This document shows positions 52,739 to 61,024 of a stretch of DNA of 64,000 nucleotides, one piece after another. The translations under genes and the position numbers were made by a program. The notes beneath the pieces were generated by a model, which was not told where the DNA came from, did not search any database, and saw only the letters and a program-made list of their open reading frames with translations. The DNA is from a virus: positions 124,001 through 188,000 of the IMG/VR virus record IMGVR_UViG_3300036944_001324. One strand, given 5' to 3'. Position 1 is the first letter of the stretch, and each line of letters opens with the position of its first letter.

Positions 52739-52792
52739 CAGTGCGGGTAACTAATAGCTGATTCTAGAGTTAGTTATTAGGCAACCTGCACT
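52739..52792 (+). terminator. Hairpin between gp68-like and gp69-like genes
   Basis: AGTGCGGGT and ACTAATA pair with AGTTATT and ACCTGCACT, with an inner loop. No T-tract, so termination may be partial. Confidence 0.5.
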
Positions 52793-52841
52793 GTATGATA
52801 AGTGCGGCTAAGTAGCGGTTTAAAAAGAAAGGCTTTCGTTC

Positions 52842-54470
52842 ATGTTCCCATCCAAAACAATCTCCCTCCTTGCAAGGACTTTCATTCTGCGTCCTTCTGG
52901 TACGTACCAGAACCAGTTCCATCGCAACTTCACGGTTGATGCACGCCTGGGGCAAGTTGGTGCATTGGTGGATACGATCAATTCCGAGGGGTTGACAACC
53001 ATCACCCCTAAGCTGCTCGGTACAGTTGGCTATGACCTGCTCACGCTCGATTCGCGTATCGCCAACAAGAATCCCATTGCGGTTCCGAATGACTGGGGTA
53101 ACCGTCGCGGTATCTTCATTCTGGCACTGGAAGCCATCAACAGCACGGGTGGTCGGACCAACTACTACATCCAGGGCTACACGGACGAGCCTGCTTTCAG
53201 CAGCTCATCTATCGACCCACGGATGCGTCTGTACATCAACAACGTTGTTACAGCGACACCTACGGTTGAAGAGACCAACATGGGTCGTCTCAACAGCATG
53301 CGGGTGTCTTCGAACTTCCAAACGCCGGTGGACTTCAGTGCGACTTCTGTCAGTCCTTCCAACCCAATGGTGATGGCTCGCCCACAAGACATCTTCGGTC
53401 AAATGAAGAACGCTGACTTCAATGTCAGCGACGTCTTTGTGTCGGATCGCTCCAACATCGTGACCAACAACTTGGTGAGCTCTCGCAAGCGCAACAACGT
53501 ACCGACGTCTTTCCTCACGTCCGTCTTCAACGGGTTTGCTGCTGGTAAACGTGAAAACAACTCGCCTGACTTCACAGCGGGCGACGTGGCTGAGAATGCT
53601 TTCGACACCGTGTTGGAAAAAGACGGTCTGCTCGATACGTTCCTCGTGAAGGTGCGTGAAGCCAACGGTCTCACGCGCAGTCAGTCTCACTTCACGTTCG
53701 CTGAACTGTGCAACGCAGTTCCTAACGTTCACGATGTGTGGGTGCCGTTCCAGAACGCCAACCAAGGAATGCACCTGAGCCAAGCGAGTGACAGCAATCA
53801 CTTCGCCGGTCAATCGATCTCGACCATTGCAGCAGTGCAACTCGCTAGCGCCATGCCTGCTTTGATGCTCGAATGCATGCTCTCGACGTTGAACATTCGT
53901 GTGACCAACATGGTGTCTGGTCAGCTTGATCTGGTGTTGTACGGCAACCCAGGTTGCTTCGCACCTGATGTGGCTGTTCGGCAGTTTGAGCTGTTCAAGG
54001 ATCGTTTCATGCGTGAGGTCATCTATCCGTTGACTGAGCGCGGCATGATCAACATCGACGCCAAGATCACGTGCTCGTTCCACTCGGAATTTGTGATCGA
54101 CATCAAGATGGGTGATGACCCGATGACGCACTTCGTAGCACCCACGTTCTGCGATTCGTTGTTCTCTCCTACGGTGACCAACAACCCGCAAGTGGTCAAA
54201 GACCTCACAGGCCACATCGCAGTCATGTGTGATCACGTGGCTGAAGCTATTGGTTCTTCGGAACTGAGAAAGGATCGTATCATCAGCAAGTCTCTGATGG
54301 CTCCGATGACGGGGGCATTGTCCAGCAGAAATGACCTGGCATTCGGTATCCCGGCGTCGACCAATGGCGGCGCTATGGCGCCTCTTCGTTCCAGCAACCC
54401 CATGGCTGTTACTCCCAGCAACAACCCCATGGCGGTGCGGCCTAATGGTCCATCCATGAGCCGCATGTAA
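52842..54470 (+). CDS. Candidate phage nuclear-import factor (phiKZ gp69 / PicA position)
   Basis: 542 aa; AAAGAAAGG before the ATG. Alpha/beta core without enzymatic motifs. The tail from about residue 500 is low complexity, with repeats of NPMAV (SSNPMAVTPSNNPMAVRPN), and SNPMVM also occurs near 170. It occupies the place of phiKZ gene 69, which, as I recall, encodes the import factor PicA/Imp1 of nucleus-forming phages. The functional call depends on that synteny and should be treated as a hypothesis. Confidence 0.45.
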   Translation: MFPSKTISLLARTFILRPSGTYQNQFHRNFTVDARLGQVGALVDTINSEGLTTITPKLLGTVGYDLLTLDSRIANKNPIAVPNDWGNRRGIFILALEAINSTGGRTNYYIQGYTDEPAFSSSSIDPRMRLYINNVVTATPTVEETNMGRLNSMRVSSNFQTPVDFSATSVSPSNPMVMARPQDIFGQMKNADFNVSDVFVSDRSNIVTNNLVSSRKRNNVPTSFLTSVFNGFAAGKRENNSPDFTAGDVAENAFDTVLEKDGLLDTFLVKVREANGLTRSQSHFTFAELCNAVPNVHDVWVPFQNANQGMHLSQASDSNHFAGQSISTIAAVQLASAMPALMLECMLSTLNIRVTNMVSGQLDLVLYGNPGCFAPDVAVRQFELFKDRFMREVIYPLTERGMINIDAKITCSFHSEFVIDIKMGDDPMTHFVAPTFCDSLFSPTVTNNPQVVKDLTGHIAVMCDHVAEAIGSSELRKDRIISKSLMAPMTGALSSRNDLAFGIPASTNGGAMAPLRSSNPMAVTPSNNPMAVRPNGPSMSRM

Positions 54471-54500
54471 ACACCCCATTCAAGTAAAGGAAAAATCAAA

Positions 54501-55652
54501 ATGGGCAAACTCCTGCAGCATTACGAGAATCTTCTCAATCTTGCATCCCTCACCTCCACCGCCGACGGCGTCGTGCGTCGCAAAGCACAAAAAGATGTCA
54601 AGGTGAACAACTTGTTCATCAGTGGCAAGCCTGTTGTGTTGCCCACCTACGAGCAGCTGAACTCGCAAACGATCTCTGACAAGATCGTGTTCCACCCTTT
54701 CGCAGAAAGCTCCTCCAAGGGCGAAAGCCAGATCGTGGCTGAACTGCGCTCGCGCTTTTGCGCTAGCATGTCGATGACGCTGATGAGCACGATCATGAAG
54801 TTCGTGGAATTCGGCGCCTCCAAGGCTGAGCACCGCAAGCTCAACCCGATCCAAAGCGAAATGCTCGACTGCGTTCGCAAGATCGATGAAAAGGATGCGA
54901 TGGCCATCGCTGATTTCTTCGTCAAGATCCTGAAGATGCCTGACAAGAAGAATGCATCGCTGATCCAGATCTACCTGAGCCGTCATGGACGGGTTGGTGA
55001 CAAGGAATACGCACGTGCCGGCATCGTCAGCTTCCCGCTCTACAACCTCGTGCTGGAAGAGCTGGAAAAGACCAAGGAGCGATCCATAGAGGGCATCAAG
55101 ATGTCCGAGAAGAACCTGCGGTACATCAAGGATCTGTACGAGTACATGTTCCCTGAGCTCAAGGACGGCCGCACCACGGCTTACGACCGCGGCAGCAATA
55201 GCGATGTTGCGCCTTACATGGACGCTTTGATGCGGACTGTGGCGGCTGTGCAGGGTGCCATCAACGAACGCATTCGTTTGTTCGAACCGGTGTTCAAGGA
55301 TGAGCTCGCCCTCATCCCTGAGGACTGGATGGATGCGATCGAAGAACTCGACGAGCTCCTGCCGGAAATCCGCAAGATCCGCGTGCAGCCCGGTGGTGAC
55401 GGTGAACCACGTGTTTCCGAAACCATTGCTAATGCAGGTGTAACTACTGTGCCGTCGGCATACGTTCCAACGGTTGCACCCATGGCTGTGGCTCCGCAGC
55501 AGGTGTACAACCCCATGGCTCCTGTTGCCCAGCCCGGCATGTACCCGCAGGCCCAGCCCGTGAACCTGAACCCGTTCGCGCAGCAGTACCAGCAGCACCA
55601 GCAACCTGCCTTCGTCTACGGTGGCGGTGGTGGTAAACCGCTCTGGGACTAA
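54501..55652 (+). CDS. Unknown 383-aa protein (phiKZ gp70 position)
   Basis: AAAGGAAAAATC before the ATG. Helical for the first 300 residues (MKFVEFGASKAEHRKLNPIQ, EELEKTKERSIEGIKMSEK), then a Pro/Gln/Ala-rich tail with YNPMAP and QQYQQHQQPAF, echoing the NPMA motifs of the previous product. It lies 30 bases after the 52842 gene, so the two are cotranscribed and may interact. Function unknown. Confidence 0.65.
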   Translation: MGKLLQHYENLLNLASLTSTADGVVRRKAQKDVKVNNLFISGKPVVLPTYEQLNSQTISDKIVFHPFAESSSKGESQIVAELRSRFCASMSMTLMSTIMKFVEFGASKAEHRKLNPIQSEMLDCVRKIDEKDAMAIADFFVKILKMPDKKNASLIQIYLSRHGRVGDKEYARAGIVSFPLYNLVLEELEKTKERSIEGIKMSEKNLRYIKDLYEYMFPELKDGRTTAYDRGSNSDVAPYMDALMRTVAAVQGAINERIRLFEPVFKDELALIPEDWMDAIEELDELLPEIRKIRVQPGGDGEPRVSETIANAGVTTVPSAYVPTVAPMAVAPQQVYNPMAPVAQPGMYPQAQPVNLNPFAQQYQQHQQPAFVYGGGGGKPLWD

Positions 55653-55673
55653 CACTGAAGTCTGAGCTGTAAA

Positions 55674-55716
55674 CGGCATAGAACCCTACCCTGTCAAACG
55701 GGTAGGGTTCTTAGCT
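55674..55716 (+). terminator. Bidirectional terminator between convergent genes
   Basis: GGCATAGAACCCTACCC pairs with GGGTAGGGTTC around a TGTCAAAC loop. Confidence 0.8.
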
Positions 55717-55728
55717 GCTTCTTTATTT

Positions 55729-56076
55729 TTATCGCTTGATCTTCACCTTCATCTGCGTACGGTGCGTGTTGTAAATACGCCGGATGTACTGAGGGTCTAC
55801 CATGACAACCATGGAGATGTCCGAGTTGACATCGCTGGGTGAGATCATGTCGTTTACACGAAGAGTGATCCACTTGAGGTAATCAGGGACACCCAATTCG
55901 TTGAGTAGTCCATAAAAGTCACCCTTGTAACGCAGCGCCTGGATGGGCGTGATTGTTACGGTGGTGAGATTCGATTGTTCTTTGATGATCTTGAGGTGTT
56001 CTTCGAGAACTTTGCGAAACATGGGTTCGAAATAACCCGCTGAATCAGTTACGTTCAATACGTCTGTCAGTGCCAT
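55729..56076 (-). CDS. Small probable baseplate-type protein (115 aa)
   Basis: Lone minus-strand gene between RNAP-block genes. The segment ALRYKGDFYGLLNELGVPDY followed by KWITLRVND resembles small baseplate wedge-type proteins that have a LL-x-x-L-x-IP-x(4)-W-x-TLR-x-N pattern, but the similarity is from memory and weak. The ATG faces the divergent promoter region. Confidence 0.6.
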   Translation of the reverse strand: MALTDVLNVTDSAGYFEPMFRKVLEEHLKIIKEQSNLTTVTITPIQALRYKGDFYGLLNELGVPDYLKWITLRVNDMISPSDVNSDISMVVMVDPQYIRRIYNTHRTQMKVKIKR

Positions 56077-56095
56077 AAAAATAGTCCTTAAAAAC

Positions 56096-56127
56096 TTTCA
56101 GCGATACATTATCAATGGGTGTTAGAT
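56096..56127 (+). promoter_or_regulatory. Dispersed promoter-like element, copy 5
   Basis: TTTCAGCGATACATTATC then AATGGGTGTTAG, close to copy 1. It lies 79 bases before the RNAP beta C-half. A hairpin CATTGTC / GACAATG at 56136-56156 follows it. Confidence 0.55.
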
Positions 56128-56205
56128 GGTCAAACCATTGTCTTGGCCGGACAATGAAAGCGTTTTATTAGTGCGGTGAGAACAAAGCAAAGGAAGAGAT
56201 GAAGC

Positions 56206-58335
56206 ATGTTGTATAGTCCACATACCCCCATTACCACTGCGCCACCAGAAGGGCAGTTCAAGCGCAAGCTGCTCAGTAGCGCAGGGTTGTCGCCATGGCC
56301 GCACTTCGTGAGTCCTGGTCGTCAACAAATGTTCACGAACAGCCACTTGGCACAAAAGATCGTGACCATGGGGATGAACGAACGGTACTGTCAAACGGGC
56401 ATGGAGTACGAGTTCGGTCGCGCTACTTTTTCTGTCAAGATGCCGTGCGACGGCAAGATCTTGCAAGTCATTCGACGCTATCCTGAAGGGGTGGCCGCTG
56501 ACGCTATCAAAGAAAATCCCGAGACTATCGTGATTTTCGAAGACAACGCTACCAAAGAAGTCGGGATGCTGACTCTTCCGCGTTACTTCTCTTACCATAG
56601 CTATTTCGGCTTCCCCTATAGGGAGGGTAAAGGAGCATCACAATTGCAGGTTGGAGCTGTTATCCCTAAGGATACCATCTTCCTAGACTCACCTGGCAAG
56701 AATCCATCCACGGGTAACTATGCCTACGGCGTGGAGCTCAACGTAGCCTTCTTGAGCCATCCTGCTATCTCTGAAGACGGCATCGTCATCAGTCGCGATA
56801 AGCTGCACTTGTTCCGCTTCAAGCGTTACGAAACTCGGGCAGTGGAGTGGGGTGAAAAGACGTTTGCTTTGAACGTCTTCGGCCAAAAAGACGGCGAGTA
56901 CAAGATCTGCCCGGACATCGGCGAATATGTTCGTCCTGACGGTTTGCTGATGGCTTTCCGCACTTACGACGAAAAACTGGCCCCGGTGAACATGTGCGTT
57001 AATGCTCTCAAGCGCATTGACTACGCGCACGACGAGCGCGTTTATGCCAATGGTCCAGGTGGTAAGGTGATTGACATTCGCGTCACTACCAACTTTGACA
57101 TCACGCAAGGTCTGTCTGACATGGATCGTCAGATGGAAAAGTACATCAACCAACGCCGTGCGTATTTCGAACAGATCATTCGAATGTACGATCAACTGCG
57201 CCGTAACAAGGCATTGCAACTGAGTCGTCCTTTGCACGCTTTGATTGTCAAGGCTTACACCGAACTGGCCAGCGGCAAGCAGCGCCTGGGCAAGCTGTAT
57301 CGCAAGACTCCACTGGATCATTTCCGTGTCGAGTTTGTGATCGAATATGAAATCACGCCGTCTATCGGTTTTAAGTACACTGACACCTTCGGTGGAAAAG
57401 GGGTTATCTGCCATATTGAAGAGCCTGAGAATATGCCTGTGGACGCTCAAGGCGTTCGTGCAGACATGATCATGGGTGCAGAAGCCCGAACCAACCGAAT
57501 GAACATCGGTGGGTTGTACGAACACTACTTCAATGCTGCGAGTCGGCAAGTTTGCTTTAACGTACGTGACTGGCTGGGGCTGACCAAGGAGACACGTGGC
57601 GCTAAGGAAGCTATCGAGATGATTCACCAAACAGACCCAGCACGGTTCGACAAGGTCTGGAATCATGTCATCGGCTACTACCGGATCGTCGCTCCTATGC
57701 AGGCCTATTTCTACGACAGTGGAAAGATCGGCATGGATGGGGTCTACGAGAACTTAGCGACCATCGTTAACGACATGGTCTATCTGTTCTTACCGCCGGA
57801 TTACGCAGTTGATTATGTCAACGCTATCTTGCAGATTGAAGAGCATGTGAAACCCATCTACGGACCGGTGCGCTATACCGGGTACTCCGGCAGAAGTTGC
57901 ATGACAAAGCGGCCTGTGCGTATCGGGAGCATGTACATCATGCTGCTTGAAAAGACAGCGGACGATTGGTCGTCTGTTGCATCTGCACGTGTTCAGCACT
58001 TCGGTTTCTTGGCCCAGATCGGCAAGACTGACAAATACTCCGAACCTCTTCGTCAGCAGCCTATCAAGGCCGTTGGTGAAACTGAAGGCCGGATTCTCAT
58101 GGCGTATTGTGGCGCTGCAACCATGGCTGAAGTCATGGATCGCAACAACAATCCCGCTGTGCACAAGGAAATGGTTTACCGCATTCTGAATGCGGCTAAA
58201 CCCACTGCGATTAACAACATCGTTGACCGCAATAAGTTCCAACTTGGCAAGAGCAAGCCCATCCAGATGCTGCACCATTTGCTCAACTGTGCAGGCATTG
58301 GGTTGGCGTATACGAAAGAGAACACGACGGACTAA
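56206..58335 (+). CDS. Non-virion RNAP beta C-terminal half (phiKZ gp71-73-like)
   Basis: 709 aa; AAAGGAAGAG upstream. An early block LNVAFLSHPAISEDGIVIS corresponds to the bacterial beta region with GYNFEDAI. The block TDTFGGKGVICHIEEPENMP (Lys398) matches the beta GNKGV catalytic lysine region, and NIGGLYEHYFNAASRQ is the beta NIGQ-type segment. The C-terminal GQ-x-x-GEME-like region is present as QPIKAVGETEGRILMAY. It pairs with the beta' C-half downstream. No intron is visible here, unlike phiKZ gene 71-73. Confidence 0.9.
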   Translation: MLYSPHTPITTAPPEGQFKRKLLSSAGLSPWPHFVSPGRQQMFTNSHLAQKIVTMGMNERYCQTGMEYEFGRATFSVKMPCDGKILQVIRRYPEGVAADAIKENPETIVIFEDNATKEVGMLTLPRYFSYHSYFGFPYREGKGASQLQVGAVIPKDTIFLDSPGKNPSTGNYAYGVELNVAFLSHPAISEDGIVISRDKLHLFRFKRYETRAVEWGEKTFALNVFGQKDGEYKICPDIGEYVRPDGLLMAFRTYDEKLAPVNMCVNALKRIDYAHDERVYANGPGGKVIDIRVTTNFDITQGLSDMDRQMEKYINQRRAYFEQIIRMYDQLRRNKALQLSRPLHALIVKAYTELASGKQRLGKLYRKTPLDHFRVEFVIEYEITPSIGFKYTDTFGGKGVICHIEEPENMPVDAQGVRADMIMGAEARTNRMNIGGLYEHYFNAASRQVCFNVRDWLGLTKETRGAKEAIEMIHQTDPARFDKVWNHVIGYYRIVAPMQAYFYDSGKIGMDGVYENLATIVNDMVYLFLPPDYAVDYVNAILQIEEHVKPIYGPVRYTGYSGRSCMTKRPVRIGSMYIMLLEKTADDWSSVASARVQHFGFLAQIGKTDKYSEPLRQQPIKAVGETEGRILMAYCGAATMAEVMDRNNNPAVHKEMVYRILNAAKPTAINNIVDRNKFQLGKSKPIQMLHHLLNCAGIGLAYTKENTTD

Positions 58336-58337
58336 CT

Positions 58338-58363
58338 CCATGGTGGGGTCACTCCCCACCATG
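58338..58363 (+). other. Intercistronic hairpin between the RNAP genes
   Basis: CCATGGTGGGG / CCCCACCATGG, a perfect 11-bp stem with a loop of about five bases. No T-tract follows, so RNA processing or stability is more likely than termination. Confidence 0.6.
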
Positions 58364-58384
58364 GTAAAGAATAAAAGGAAGTAC

Positions 58385-60412
58385 ATGACAGTGTTGCAAA
58401 AATACTCAGCCAGCAAGATGCTGCGTCGCACGACGCAAGAACTCATGGATCGGTTGGCTGGGAATTTCATCTTGGTGTTCGATGACGGGAAGGAAATCGA
58501 AACCAATGACCTGGAAACCGTCTACAGCAGTTTCTTCTGGGACATCATTCGGGTTCATCCGTTCACACCTCTGACATCAGACATGCATGTGTCGTCCGTT
58601 CTCAAAGGCGGACTGGCTAACTCTGGCACTCACCTGAAGTTGCTCGAGCGCATTTCGTTCAGCGTGATTGATGCGGCTGCCGCTGGGAACATCCCGCTGG
58701 ACATGGATCGTCTGGGCAAGATGATCTACGAAGGTGCGAACAACCTCTACAACTACGCTTGTGTGGGTATGGAAAGTGATGTTCCTTCTACGGACATCCT
58801 GGACTACGTGGAGGTGTTGAACCATCCGGCCATCAAGCCCATCATGGATCAGATGGAAGCTACGGAAGATTCCATCGCTAAGGCGTACGCTTCTATCAGT
58901 GCGGTCATCATGAATGACCCCACGCTGGCCAATAACGCGTTGTGCATCAGTGCTCGTTCTGGAATGGTCCGTGTGAACCAGTTGCTCCAATGCTTGGTGA
59001 CTCGCGGATACGTGACGGATATCGACTCACTGATCTTCCCAGAGCCTGCTATGGGATCGTTCGCAGCGGGTTACAAGGACTTCTACAGTCTGTTCATCGA
59101 CAGTCGCACCGCCTCTAAGAGCTTGTTCTTCTCGGCCAAGCTGTTGCGCGATACGGAATACAGCAGCCGCAAGCTGCAGATTCTGTGCATGTCGTTGGAA
59201 ACACTGCATCCTGGTGATTGTGGTTCCACGAAGTACATGCCATGGTTAGTACGGGCTGAGCAAGTGGATGAGAACGGTAAGGTCGTTCGTGAAAGTGACT
59301 TGAAGGCATTTGCCGGTAAGTACTTCCTGGACGAAGAAACCAACTCCATCAAAGAGCTCAAACCTGACGATACCAAGTATCTGGGCAAGATGCTGCAGTT
59401 CCGCTCCACGCTGGCAGGTTGCAACCACCCTGATACCCACGGCACATGCATGACGTGTTTTGGTGCCATGGGTCGTATCATCCCTGACAAGACCAATATC
59501 GGTCACTTGCTGGCCGCCGCCTTGATGCAGGTGCTCTCGCAGAGCATCTTGTCTGTCAAGCACATCGACAGCTCGTCTTCGTCGAACAAGATCATCTTGA
59601 ACGACTACTACACCAACTGGTTGGCAGTGAGTCCCGATGGTAAAGGATACATGTTGTCCAAGAACCTTCGTGGCAAGACTGTCAAGTTCGTGATCGCACC
59701 TGATGAAGTTCCTAACCTGCCTAGCATCAACGCTACGCTGGAACTGGACACCCTGGTGATCGATCAGATCTCTGAAATCGAGACCATGACCATGGTCGTG
59801 ACGGACGGTATCGAAACCATCCCTCAACCGCTGGTTTTGATGAGCGACAAGCGTAAGGCGTCTTTCACGCACCAAGCGCTGGAATTCATCAAGACGCGCG
59901 GCTGGACGAATGATGATCGGGGCAACTACGTGATTGATTTCACTGGCTGGCCTATCAACCAAGTCATGATGGAATTGCCGCAGCGCCACTTCAACACAGC
60001 TGACCACGCTGAAGAAATCACCAAGCTGATCCAAGGCTCAGGTGATGACAAGAACAAGCGCCGTCAAGAAGGCTCTGTGTTCGCTTACTTCCATGAACTC
60101 TTCGAGCTTGTGAATAAGCGCCTGCAGGTTCCTGCGGTGATCCTGGAGCACATCATCTACGCTGCGAGTAATCGCAATGCAGACGAAGATGACTACCGCC
60201 TGCCGCGTGGCCGCCATACCCGGCAGATGGGTCTGACGAACATGACAGTGCCAGAGCGCTCCATGGGAGCTGGTATTGGGTTTGAGCGTCACATCAAGGC
60301 GATCTTCTCACCCAGTATCTTTGATCCAGAAAAGCGCGCCGATCACGTCTTTGACGTGGTTGCGTTGCCCAAAGAAACAGTGGCTGATCGTAACAGCCGC
60401 GGCTTGGCGTAA
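58385..60412 (+). CDS. Non-virion RNAP beta' C-terminal half (phiKZ gp74-like)
   Basis: 675 aa; ATG 58385 with AAAGGAAGTAC, preferred to a far upstream start that would overlap the beta gene. The trigger-helix region is DFYSLFIDSRTASKSLFFSA then EYSSRKLQ (about 228-268). The second beta' zinc site is intact: Cys279 (GDCGS), Cys346, Cys355 and Cys358 (HGTCMTCFG). The C-terminal assembly region follows. Gene order beta C then beta' C matches phiKZ 71-73 and 74. The beta N-half (gp123-like) is not in this window. Confidence 0.9.
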   Translation: MTVLQKYSASKMLRRTTQELMDRLAGNFILVFDDGKEIETNDLETVYSSFFWDIIRVHPFTPLTSDMHVSSVLKGGLANSGTHLKLLERISFSVIDAAAAGNIPLDMDRLGKMIYEGANNLYNYACVGMESDVPSTDILDYVEVLNHPAIKPIMDQMEATEDSIAKAYASISAVIMNDPTLANNALCISARSGMVRVNQLLQCLVTRGYVTDIDSLIFPEPAMGSFAAGYKDFYSLFIDSRTASKSLFFSAKLLRDTEYSSRKLQILCMSLETLHPGDCGSTKYMPWLVRAEQVDENGKVVRESDLKAFAGKYFLDEETNSIKELKPDDTKYLGKMLQFRSTLAGCNHPDTHGTCMTCFGAMGRIIPDKTNIGHLLAAALMQVLSQSILSVKHIDSSSSSNKIILNDYYTNWLAVSPDGKGYMLSKNLRGKTVKFVIAPDEVPNLPSINATLELDTLVIDQISEIETMTMVVTDGIETIPQPLVLMSDKRKASFTHQALEFIKTRGWTNDDRGNYVIDFTGWPINQVMMELPQRHFNTADHAEEITKLIQGSGDDKNKRRQEGSVFAYFHELFELVNKRLQVPAVILEHIIYAASNRNADEDDYRLPRGRHTRQMGLTNMTVPERSMGAGIGFERHIKAIFSPSIFDPEKRADHVFDVVALPKETVADRNSRGLA

Positions 60413-60413
60413 A

Positions 60414-60455
60414 CAGCATAAAGCAAGGGAGCCTGTCCGCTCCCTTGCTTATGTT
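60414..60455 (+). terminator. Terminator after the RNAP beta' gene
   Basis: CAGCATAAAGCAAGGGAGC pairs with GCTCCCTTGCTTATG around a short loop. Confidence 0.85.
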
Positions 60456-60484
60456 TTCTTTTTCTTTGAAGGGAAGTTAATTTC

Positions 60485-60916
60485 ATGACTACGGCAAAAC
60501 AATTGTCCCAAACTCATCGTGATGCCTGCGCGCTGGTGTTCATTGCAAGTACTTACGCGGGTAAGACCGACAGCAAAATGAAGTTGTCTGAAGTCGCCAA
60601 GTGGTTTGAGCTGACGGATGACATTCGCTGGCGCAAAGAGTTGAAAAAGGAACGTACCCATCCTGTTCATCTCAACCATGTTCAGATGGATGTGGATGCT
60701 CGAATCGCTGCCAATGCGGTACTGTCTTTCATCGCCATGGTTGAATCCGGCATGACAGTCAGCAAGGCTTTGAAAGAAGCAAAAATTTGGGTGCTGGAAA
60801 GTCGTGTGCGTACCCGGGAAGACCGTTACGCTCGTGTGGAGAAAGCACTGCGCTCTATTTACGAATTCAAATCGCATCACGACGATGCGTTGAAGGAAGT
60901 CATCGAAGCTTCCTGA
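60485..60916 (+). CDS. Unknown 143-aa helical protein
   Basis: GAAGGGAAGTTAATTTC before the ATG. Helical and basic (ELKKERTHPVHLNHVQMDVD, ESRVRTREDRYARVEKALRS). A DNA-binding or packing role is possible; no family recognised. Confidence 0.72.
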   Translation: MTTAKQLSQTHRDACALVFIASTYAGKTDSKMKLSEVAKWFELTDDIRWRKELKKERTHPVHLNHVQMDVDARIAANAVLSFIAMVESGMTVSKALKEAKIWVLESRVRTREDRYARVEKALRSIYEFKSHHDDALKEVIEAS

Positions 60917-60923
60917 CAGAATT

Positions 60924-61022
60924 TGGGCAATGGTGCCCAAAGACCCGCCGTTGTGCGGTTATTTAAACCCCGTCCTAGACGGGGAGTCCCCAGGCCAATT
61001 GAGGCCGAAACTTGAAAGAGCA
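60924..61022 (+). promoter_or_regulatory. Cluster of four hairpins in a 108-base gap
   Basis: TTTGGGCA/TGCCCAAA, CCGC/GCGG followed by TTATTT, CCCCGTC/GACGGGG, and GGCC/GGCC follow one another before the 61025 gene. The first two may terminate; the latter two lie in the leader of the next gene. Confidence 0.5.
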
Positions 61023-61024
61023 TT

